DNA of 12,760 nucleotides, taken from positions 33,621 to 46,380 of the forward strand of contig DCFP01000177.1 in NCBI GenBank assembly GCA_002319925.1, in the 5' to 3' direction. Origin of the DNA: Holophagaceae bacterium UBA1801 (GTDB lineage Bacteria > Acidobacteriota > Holophagae > Holophagales > Holophagaceae). Within the stretch, counting starts at the first letter, position 1. Every line of letters begins with the position of its first letter. Below, piece after piece: positions 1 to 5,836 of the stretch. The translations under genes and the position numbers were made by a program. The notes under the pieces were generated by a model, which was not told the origin of the DNA, searched no databases, and was given only the letters and a program-made list of their open reading frames with translations.

Positions 1-1
1 C

Positions 2-406
2 GTGGGTGGCCGTGTGGCTGTCGCCACAGACCAAGGTCATGCCCGGCTGGGTGAGTCCCAGTTCGGGGCTGAAGACGTGCACGACGCCCTGATGGCCGCT
101 GCCGGGGCCGTAGAGGGGCACGCCGAACTCGGCACAGTTGAGTTTCAGCTGCTCCACCTGCCGCGCGGCGATGGGATCGGCGATGGGCAGGCTGCGGTCA
201 TGGGTTGGAATGCAGTGATCGATGGTGGCGACCGTGCGATGGAGATTGCGGACCTTCAGACCGCGCTGGCGCAACCCATCGAAGGCCTGGGGGCTGGTGA
301 CCTCATGGAGCAGTTGCAGATCGATGTAAAGCAGGGTGGGCTCACCATCCCGCTGGGCGACCACGTGCGAATCCCAGAGCTTGTCGTAGAGGGTGCGTGG
401 GGGCAT
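2..406 (-). CDS. leuC: 3-isopropylmalate dehydratase large subunit (LeuC), N-terminal part, cut by window edge
   Basis: LeuC with LeuD isomerises 2-isopropylmalate to 3-isopropylmalate in leucine biosynthesis, using a [4Fe-4S] aconitase-type centre in the cytoplasm. Only the first 135 codons are in the window. The reading starts MPPRTLYDKLWDSHVV and contains the family landmarks LLYIDLQLLHEVTSPQAF, a DHCIPTH segment at about residues 69-75, a GPGSGHQG stretch, and CGDSHTATH at the cut end, all typical of bacterial LeuC. The ATG at 406 is preceded by AAGGA six bases upstream, which supports this start. It follows leuB on the same strand after a 125-bp gap containing a palindromic repeat, so the two are probably co-transcribed despite the gap. 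The cluster-binding cysteines lie beyond the window. The assignment to LeuC rather than homoaconitase rests on the adjacent leuB. Confidence 0.93.
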   Translation of the reverse strand, partial: MPPRTLYDKLWDSHVVAQRDGEPTLLYIDLQLLHEVTSPQAFDGLRQRGLKVRNLHRTVATIDHCIPTHDRSLPIADPIAARQVEQLKLNCAEFGVPLYGPGSGHQGVVHVFSPELGLTQPGMTLVCGDSHTATH

Positions 407-421
407 GTCCGATCCTTTGTT

Positions 422-527
422 GGAACCACGAATTGCACGAATCCTGTTGAATTTGCACGAATGCAAAGATTAGCGGTTCGCACTCTCATTCGTGGGATTC
501 GCACCTATTCGTGCAATTCGTGGTTTG
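422..527. repeat. Palindromic repeat element between leuB and leuC (attcgtg type)
   Basis: A perfect 19-bp inverted repeat has arms at 424-442 (aaccacgaattgcacgaat) and 507-525. Inside it, TTGCACGAAT occurs directly repeated at 433-442 and 453-462, and a second, shorter inverted pair sits at 455-463 and 488-496 with one mismatch. The whole unit of about 105 bp is built from permutations of ATTCGTG/CACGAAT and is much more AT-rich than its surroundings. As RNA it could fold into a long hairpin between the leuB stop and the leuC start, where it might attenuate or stabilise the message. It looks like a non-coding REP- or MITE-like dispersed element. A degenerate relative may lie at 4991-5058. 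Confidence 0.8.
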
Positions 528-531
528 CATT

Positions 532-1620
532 TCAGCGCTGACTCTTGATCCTTTGGCAGACGGCGCCGCCGACGGAAGCGGTGGTGCCCTGGCCACTCAG
601 CAAGTCAGGGGTCGTGGGGCCGTGCTGGATGACGTAGTCGATGGCTTCCTCGATGGTCCTGGATTCTTCCTTCAGGCCGAAGCTCCAGTCCAGCATCGCG
701 GCTGCGCTGCCGATGGTGCCTAGGGGATTGGCGATGCCCTTGCCCGCGATGTCCGGCGCCGAACCGTGGATTGGCTCGTAGAGGCCCGGGAGCTTGCCGT
801 CCGGCCGCCGCGCGCCGAGGCTGCCCGAGGGCAGCAGCCCGATGGAACCCGCCAGCACCGCGGCTTCATCGCTGAGGATATCGCCGAAGAGGTTCTCCGT
901 GAGGAGCACGTCGAAGGCCTTGGGATTGAGCACCAGCTGCATGGAGGCGTTGTCCACGTAGAGGTGATCGAGGACCACGTCGGGATACTCGGCGGCGATC
1001 TCCGTGACCACCTGGCGCCAGAGCTGGCTGGTCTCCAGCACATTGGCCTTGTCCACGGAGGTGACCCTCTTCCGGCGGGTCCGGGCCAGTTCGAAGGCCA
1101 TGCGCGCGATGCGCTCCACTTCCACGTAGCTGTAGGGCATGGTGTTGAAGGCGCGGCGCTGCTTGCCTTCGCCTTCCAGGGCGCGGGGCTGGCCGAAGTA
1201 GAGGCCCCCTGTGAGCTCCCGCAGGATCAACAGGTCCGTGCCTGCGATGCGGTCCTCCTTCAGGGGCGAGGAACCGAACAGCGCAGGATAGGCCTTGACG
1301 GGCCGCAGGTTCGCGAAGACACCCATGGCCTTCCGGAGATCCAGCAGGCCCCGCTCGGCCCGCTGCGCGGGGGGCAGGCTGTCGTATTTGGGAAGACCCA
1401 CGGCGCCCAGCAGCACGGCATCCGCCTCCACGGCTTCCTTCAGAACAGCCTCGGAAACGGGTTTTCCGGTCTCGTCCAGCGACGCGCCGCCGATGAGGCC
1501 ATCCCTCAAGACGAGGTCGTGGCCATGGATCTCGCACACGGTCCGAAGGACCTTGACGGCCTCTCGGGTGATTTCGACCCCGATTCCATCGCCGGGCAGC
1601 ACAAGGATGTTGAGTCGCAT
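532..1620 (-). CDS. leuB: 3-isopropylmalate dehydrogenase (LeuB)
   Basis: LeuB oxidatively decarboxylates 3-isopropylmalate to 2-ketoisocaproate with NAD+, the third dedicated step of leucine synthesis. The 362-residue length is normal for the family. Visible motifs, in order: GDGIG (10-14), the substrate-binding arginines in NLRPVK (R106) and LRELTGG (R134), the catalytic tyrosine in GGLYFGQPR (Y141), the catalytic lysine in SVDKAN (K191), metal-binding aspartates in YVDNASMQL (D223) and LFGDILSDEAA (D247, D251), and the NAD-binding loop in EPIHGSAPDIAGKGIANP (282-299). I chose the ATG at 1620 over one 18 bases upstream because GGGAGG lies five bases before it and the protein then begins MRLNILVLPGDGIG as in homologues. 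It is divergent from a LysR regulator and upstream of leuC. Confidence 0.97.
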   Translation of the reverse strand: MRLNILVLPGDGIGVEITREAVKVLRTVCEIHGHDLVLRDGLIGGASLDETGKPVSEAVLKEAVEADAVLLGAVGLPKYDSLPPAQRAERGLLDLRKAMGVFANLRPVKAYPALFGSSPLKEDRIAGTDLLILRELTGGLYFGQPRALEGEGKQRRAFNTMPYSYVEVERIARMAFELARTRRKRVTSVDKANVLETSQLWRQVVTEIAAEYPDVVLDHLYVDNASMQLVLNPKAFDVLLTENLFGDILSDEAAVLAGSIGLLPSGSLGARRPDGKLPGLYEPIHGSAPDIAGKGIANPLGTIGSAAAMLDWSFGLKEESRTIEEAIDYVIQHGPTTPDLLSGQGTTASVGGAVCQRIKSQR

Positions 1621-1739
1621 GGAAGCCTCCCGGAACACCGATTCCGACCCCCAGCTTAGATCCAGTCGGGCGCATCGGCTAATTCATAATAAACATCTGA
1701 GCTATGCTGATTTTGCATAACATGAGGGAGTGCTGAACC
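1621..1739. promoter_or_regulatory. Divergent leuB / lysR-type promoter region
   Basis: This 119-bp gap separates two divergent genes and so must hold both promoters. Its central part (1679-1725) is AT-rich against a GC-rich background. It contains a LysR-type operator, listed separately. AT-rich hexamers such as the TATTAT complementary to 1686-1691 could be a -10 element for leuB, but I see no convincing -35 partner. Confidence 0.55.
1703..1719. promoter_or_regulatory. Candidate LysR-type operator (T-N11-A box)
   Basis: TATGC (1703-1707) and GCATA (1715-1719) form a perfect inverted repeat with a 7-bp spacer. Within it T1705 and A1717 are separated by 11 bases, the classical LysR-type T-N11-A arrangement. 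It lies 21 bp upstream of the LysR gene start and about 80 bp upstream of the leuB start, a usual position for autoregulation combined with control of the divergent gene. Confidence 0.6.
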
Positions 1740-2606
1740 ATGGACATCGAGCTGCTCGAGACCTTCCTGGTGGTTTGCGAAGAGGGAAACCTGAGCCGCG
1801 CGGCGGTGCGACTGTTCCGCTCGCAGCCAGCGGTCTCGCGCCAGCTCCAGGCATTGGAAGCCACGATGGGTTGCCGGTTGCTGGAGCGCACCTCCCGAGG
1901 TGCCTGGCCCACGGAGCGGGGCGAGGAACTCCGCGACCGGGCCGCGAGGATCCTGGGCGAATTGCGGAGCCTGAAGGACATCAATGCCCAGGCCGAAGGA
2001 CCCAGCGGCGACCTGGTGGTGGCCTGCTCCGACAATGTCGCCTGCCACGTGCTGGCGCCCGTCCTGGGCCGCTTCGCGAAGGAGTGCCCCCGCGTGCGGA
2101 TCCGCATCGAGAGCAGCGTCACCCCCGGCATCGTCAACCTGGTGGAACGCGGGTTCTGCGAGCTGGGCGTGGTGCTGCTGCCCGTGCGGAACCCGCGCCT
2201 GGAATTGAAACCCATTCTGGAGTTCAAGCACATCGCCATCTTCCCCCCACGTGGCGCTCCCCGGGGCCTCAGCGAGGTCGGCGTTCCGTTCCTCTGCGAG
2301 AGACCGCTGGTGCTGCTTTCCCGGGAAACGGCAACCCGGAGGTCCTTCGACGAAATGCTCGCCTCCAAGGGGCTGCACCCCGAGAAATGCATGGAAGTGG
2401 GCAGCGTGCCCGTGCAGAAGGCCATGGTGCGCGCGGGCCTGGGCACGGGCATCCTGGCCGACTACGCCCTCGAAACCCGGGACGGTCTGCCGAGCCTGCC
2501 CATCCACGGCGCGAGAACGAAGACCTTGGCCCTTTGCCACCTCAAGGCCGGTAAGCTCCGTGCTTCTGCAAAGCGCCTCGCGGAGCTGCTGGGCGTGAAG
2601 GAATGA
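1740..2606 (+). CDS. LysR-family transcriptional regulator
   Basis: A 288-residue DNA-binding regulator of normal LysR length. Residues 1-60 form the winged helix-turn-helix: LETFLVVCEEGNLSRAAVRLFRSQ with the recognition segment QPAVSRQLQALEATMG, then the LLERTSRG and PTERGEEL turns seen in most members. Residues from about 90 on are the periplasmic-binding-protein-like effector domain (DLVVACSDNVACHVLAPVLGRF). The ATG at 1740 has a GAGGGAG ribosome-binding site nine bases upstream. It is transcribed away from leuB across a gap with a LysR-type operator, so regulation of the leu genes and of itself is the simplest inference. The ligand, perhaps a leucine-pathway intermediate, cannot be inferred from sequence. 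A role tied to the downstream sensor kinase is possible but less likely. Confidence 0.92.
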   Translation: MDIELLETFLVVCEEGNLSRAAVRLFRSQPAVSRQLQALEATMGCRLLERTSRGAWPTERGEELRDRAARILGELRSLKDINAQAEGPSGDLVVACSDNVACHVLAPVLGRFAKECPRVRIRIESSVTPGIVNLVERGFCELGVVLLPVRNPRLELKPILEFKHIAIFPPRGAPRGLSEVGVPFLCERPLVLLSRETATRRSFDEMLASKGLHPEKCMEVGSVPVQKAMVRAGLGTGILADYALETRDGLPSLPIHGARTKTLALCHLKAGKLRASAKRLAELLGVKE

Positions 2607-2644
2607 TGGTCCTCGCGCTGGATGGATTTACCATGTGAACCGCC

Positions 2645-4255
2645 ATGTCCCGAAACGGTTCGACCTTTCCATTGCGGACGCGGATCACACTGCTGATCTG
2701 CGCGATCCTTCTGTTCATCCTCGTGGTGACCGGGCTCATGGTCACCTGGGGCATGGAGCGCCGTGCCCGGGAAACCTTGACCGAAAAGGCCGTGATGGTC
2801 TCCCAGATGACCGCCGAATCCGAAGTGGTCGTCGAGGGCTTGAAGGGCCGGCGCGCGCAGGACTCCATCCAATCCTTCGCCGAGCGTGTGCGCGAGCGGT
2901 CCCAGGTGGATTTCGTGGTGGTCCTGAACATGAATCGCATCCGGTTGTCCCACCCGAATCCATCCCAGATCGGGGCCCAGTTCGTGGGCGGTGACGATGC
3001 GGATGTGTATCGTGGGTTGTCCTATACCTCCGTGGCCAAGGGTACGCTGGGCGTTTCCCTGCGCGCCTTCACGCCCGTCCGGGATCCGGCTGATGGCAAG
3101 CAGATCGGGGCGGTGGCGGTGGGCATCCTCATGCAAGGCGTGGATCAAACCATCGTCGAGGTACGCAAACGCATCGCCTTGGGCATTCTCATCGGGTTCA
3201 CGGTGGGAATCCTGGGGGCGGTCTACCTGGCGGATCACATCAAGCGGATCCTCCTTGGCATGGAGCCCGCCGAGATCGCCACCTTGCTCCAGCAGCGGAA
3301 CGCCCTCCTTCACTCTGTCCGCGAAGGCGTGGTGGCTGTTGATCGTGATCTCCGGATCACCGTGGTGAACGAGGAAGCTTCGCGTCTCTTCGGCCTGGCG
3401 GGCATTCACGGCGATCTGGTCGGGAAGAGCCTGGACGAGATCTTTCCAGGCTTCGGCGCGGAGCGCGTGCTCGCGAAGGGTCAGCCGGAGCTGGATCAGG
3501 AAGTGGACACCAACGGCCTTCCTGTTTTGACGAGCGCGGTGCCGATCCAGGTGAAGGGGGAGCTCACGGGTGTGGTGGCGACCTTCCGGGATAAATCAGA
3601 GGTGAGCCGGCTCGCGGAACAGCTCACGGGCGTGCGCCATTACGCGGACGCCCTTCGGGCGCAGACCCACGAGTTCATGAACAAGCTCCATGTGATCCTG
3701 GGCCTGATCCGGCTGGGGCACTATGCGAACCTGGCCGATTACATCACTGGCATCACAGGACGCTTGCATGACGAGGTGGGCTTCGTGGTCCAGCGCATCA
3801 AGGATCCCGTGCTCGCGGGTTTCCTGCTCGCGCGGCTCAGCTCGGCGCGGGAGCAGGACATCACCATGCACCTCAGTGAAGAATCGTCGATCACCACAAG
3901 TCTCGCCGAAGGCCTGGCCCATGACGTCATCACCATCCTCGGCAATCTGCTGGAGAACGCCGTGGAAGCCATGGGCGGCTCGCCGCAGCGGGAGATCTGG
4001 ATCCACCTGGATCAGGAGCCGGATCGATTGTTGCTCACGGTCGAAGACTCGGGTCCGGGCATTGATCCCGGGGCTCTGGAGCGGTTGTTCACCAAGGGAT
4101 ACTCCACCAAAGGCGAGCATCACGGTTACGGTCTCTGGCAGGCCAGCCGGGCCGTGGAAGCCCACGGCGGTAAGCTGTGCGTGGAGAACAGGCCTTCCGG
4201 GGGCGCGGTCTTCATGGCCACGCTGCCGGTCAAAGAGCGGGAGGAAATGATTTGA
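2645..4255 (+). CDS. CitA/DcuS-type sensor histidine kinase
   Basis: Membrane sensor kinase of 536 residues. Transmembrane helix 1 is at about 13-35, an extracytoplasmic PDC-type ligand domain at 36-176, helix 2 at 177-197, a cytoplasmic PAS domain at about 218-320, the dimerisation helix with phosphoacceptor His342 in QTHEFMNKLHVILGL, and an ATPase domain with N box LLENAVEAM (435-443), G1 box DSGPGID (468-474) and G2 box GYGLW (494-498). The QTHEFxNKL phosphoacceptor and two-helix topology are diagnostic of the citrate/C4-dicarboxylate sensor family. In the ligand domain R100, H103, F113 and R140 have the same relative spacing as the E. coli DcuS ligand residues R107, H110, F120 and R147, as I recall them. 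The ATG at 2645 follows an in-frame stop at 2636 and has no clear ribosome-binding site. The gap from the LysR gene is only 38 bp, so read-through from that gene is possible. The target genes are unknown. Confidence 0.93.
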   Translation: MSRNGSTFPLRTRITLLICAILLFILVVTGLMVTWGMERRARETLTEKAVMVSQMTAESEVVVEGLKGRRAQDSIQSFAERVRERSQVDFVVVLNMNRIRLSHPNPSQIGAQFVGGDDADVYRGLSYTSVAKGTLGVSLRAFTPVRDPADGKQIGAVAVGILMQGVDQTIVEVRKRIALGILIGFTVGILGAVYLADHIKRILLGMEPAEIATLLQQRNALLHSVREGVVAVDRDLRITVVNEEASRLFGLAGIHGDLVGKSLDEIFPGFGAERVLAKGQPELDQEVDTNGLPVLTSAVPIQVKGELTGVVATFRDKSEVSRLAEQLTGVRHYADALRAQTHEFMNKLHVILGLIRLGHYANLADYITGITGRLHDEVGFVVQRIKDPVLAGFLLARLSSAREQDITMHLSEESSITTSLAEGLAHDVITILGNLLENAVEAMGGSPQREIWIHLDQEPDRLLLTVEDSGPGIDPGALERLFTKGYSTKGEHHGYGLWQASRAVEAHGGKLCVENRPSGGAVFMATLPVKEREEMI

Positions 4256-4968
4256 TACGAGTGCTGCTGGTTGAGGATGATCCGATGGTGGCGGAACTCA
4301 ACCGCCTTTACGTGAGCCGCGTCGATGGCTTCCAGGTCGCTGCCACGGCCCGGAACGGGCAGGAGGCGCTGGATATCCTGCGCAGGCAGCCCGTGGATTT
4401 GATCCTCCTGGATATCTTTATGGCCGGGCCCACGGGCCTCGATCTGCTGTCGGAAATTCGCGCCATGGCTCTCGACGTGGATGTCATCTTCGTCACCGCA
4501 GCAAGGGACACCAAGACCATTGGCAAAGCCCTCAAGCTGGGAGCCGTGGATTATCTCATCAAGCCCTTCGAGTTCGACCGTCTCCAGCTGGCCCTGGAGA
4601 AGTACCGCGAAACCCACCGTCTCATGCGCGGATCGGATTCCGTGAGCCAGGTGGAACTGGATCGGTCCTTGGGGCGGCCGAACGTTGATACGCGCCCTGG
4701 AAGCCCACTGCCAAAGGGTTTGGACCGGGTCACGCTTGAGATGGTGCTCAAGGCCATCACAGAACGGGAGGCGGAGGACCCGTGGTTCACCTCCGAGGAA
4801 CTGGCCCAAGCCATCGGTCTTTCCCGCGTGTCCGTGCGGAAGTACGTTGAGTTCCTCTGCGGGCTCAAGGTGCTCCGCATGGAACCCGGCTACGGCCCCG
4901 TGGGCAGGCCCGTGCATCGTTTCAAACTGCAGAAAACGAATTTAGCCGAAGCGCAGCGATTCCTCTGA
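4252..4968 (+). CDS. CitB/DcuR-type response regulator
   Basis: Partner of the preceding kinase, 238 residues. The receiver domain (1-120) starts MIRVLLVEDDPMVAELN, with acidic pocket E8/D9/D10, phosphoacceptor D54 in LILLDIFMAGPTG, the switch threonine in FVTAARD, and the conserved lysine in YLIKPF. The C-terminal domain (about 155-225) carries a helix-turn-helix with FTSEELAQAIGLSRVSVRKYVEFL, as in CitB/DcuR proteins. I place the start at the TTG at 4252: it lies six bases after GGAGG and overlaps the kinase stop (TTGA), so the two genes are translationally coupled. A longer reading frame starting at 4177 would add 25 residues with no receiver homology inside the kinase gene. It probably activates transport or catabolic genes for a di- or tricarboxylate, none of which are in this window. 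Confidence 0.92.
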   Translation: MIRVLLVEDDPMVAELNRLYVSRVDGFQVAATARNGQEALDILRRQPVDLILLDIFMAGPTGLDLLSEIRAMALDVDVIFVTAARDTKTIGKALKLGAVDYLIKPFEFDRLQLALEKYRETHRLMRGSDSVSQVELDRSLGRPNVDTRPGSPLPKGLDRVTLEMVLKAITEREAEDPWFTSEELAQAIGLSRVSVRKYVEFLCGLKVLRMEPGYGPVGRPVHRFKLQKTNLAEAQRFL

Positions 4969-4990
4969 GATGGCTTTGAATGTGAAATCG

Positions 4991-5058
4991 CGAATGAAGA
5001 GCAGGAACACTGCTGAACTACCCACTCTTTCATTCATGACCATTTGTATAATTCGTGG
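4991..5058. repeat. Degenerate hairpin / repeat remnant in convergent gap
   Basis: The gap between the convergent response regulator and NuoG-like genes contains CGAATGAAGAG (4991-5001), answered by the imperfect complement CTCTTTCATTCA (5025-5036). A small perfect hairpin, AGCAG-GAACA-CTGCT, lies at 5000-5014, and ATTCGTGG at 5051-5058 overlaps the edge of the gap. The wording resembles the element between leuB and leuC. It could act as a bidirectional transcription terminator, but there is no clean U-tract. Confidence 0.4.
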
Positions 5059-5823
5059 CTAGGGGAGCCTGAATTCCGCCGCGAACGCCCTGCCTCTGCA
5101 CTTCGGGCAATTCGCGAGGTGCGCGATTTCCAGCTTGGCTTGTCCCGCCATGCGGGTCAGGTGCACTTCAGGCGCGAAACCGCGGCCGCAGGTCTTGCAG
5201 AGCGTCAGCGGCACCTTGAGATGCCAGCGCTCGATGGTCCTGAATCCATCGGCGTCCACGACCTTCACGCAACCGGTGGGGCAGACATCGGCACAGGCGC
5301 CGCAGCCGACGCAGGCCGCGCTGGTCTCCTCGTAGGGCGTGGTGGCGTGCTTGCTCACGCCACGGCCTGCGAACCCCAGAGCATTGACGCCCACGGCCTC
5401 GCAGATCCGGATGCAAAGTCCGCACTGGATGCAATCCTCTTCCGGCCGGGGGACGAAAGGTGTTTCTTCAATCCCATAACGCGCGGCAAGATCGCGCACT
5501 GCCTTGGCTGCGGGGGCCGCCGCCAGCAGGAGCTGCAGCACGATCCGCCGGTGGCGCACCACTTCGTCGGTGTCGAGTTGCACTTCCAGGCCCTCCTGCA
5601 CGGGATAGTTGCAGGAAGTGGTGAGCTTCGATCGCCTGCCTTTCTTCACCTCCACCAGGCACAAACGGCAAGCGCCGTACGAGCTGACCGCCTCGTGAAA
5701 ACAGAGAGAGGGCACCTCGAAGCCGTGGCGCCGGAGGGCCGATAGCAGACTCTCGCCTAGCGTCCCTTGGCAGATTTGTCCCTGGACTTTGAACTCCACG
5801 ACGTTGCATTTCTCGTCCGCCAT
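5059..5823 (-). CDS. NuoG-like / HydA-N-terminal-like iron-sulfur subunit of NADH-linked complex
   Basis: Electron-transfer subunit of 254 residues, cytoplasmic. Residues 8-90 form a plant-type [2Fe-2S] ferredoxin domain with C41, C52, C55 and C71. Residues 128-190 carry two [4Fe-4S] motifs, C131-C134-C137-C141 and C171-C174-C177-C181 (the latter followed by P). The His-Cys cluster motif usually found between these domains in NuoG is absent: the stretch after LQLLL (97-113) has no cysteine. The C-terminus adds an unusual CKTC...CPKC quartet (C209, C212, C239, C242) that could bind zinc or iron. There is no molybdopterin or hydrogenase catalytic domain. I chose the ATG at 5823 because GAGGAG lies nine bases upstream, 13 bp after the NuoF-like stop; an earlier ATG at 5850 overlaps that gene. 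It is last in the AOR operon and probably relays electrons between the flavin subunit and the AOR/ferredoxin pair. Confidence 0.88.
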   Translation of the reverse strand: MADEKCNVVEFKVQGQICQGTLGESLLSALRRHGFEVPSLCFHEAVSSYGACRLCLVEVKKGRRSKLTTSCNYPVQEGLEVQLDTDEVVRHRRIVLQLLLAAAPAAKAVRDLAARYGIEETPFVPRPEEDCIQCGLCIRICEAVGVNALGFAGRGVSKHATTPYEETSAACVGCGACADVCPTGCVKVVDADGFRTIERWHLKVPLTLCKTCGRGFAPEVHLTRMAGQAKLEIAHLANCPKCRGRAFAAEFRLP

Positions 5824-5836
5824 GCCTTGGCACTCC

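Noticed and set aside
766..1659. A 297-codon open frame on the plus strand opposite leuB
   Set aside because: A shadow of leuB; leuB has all catalytic motifs and a ribosome-binding site.
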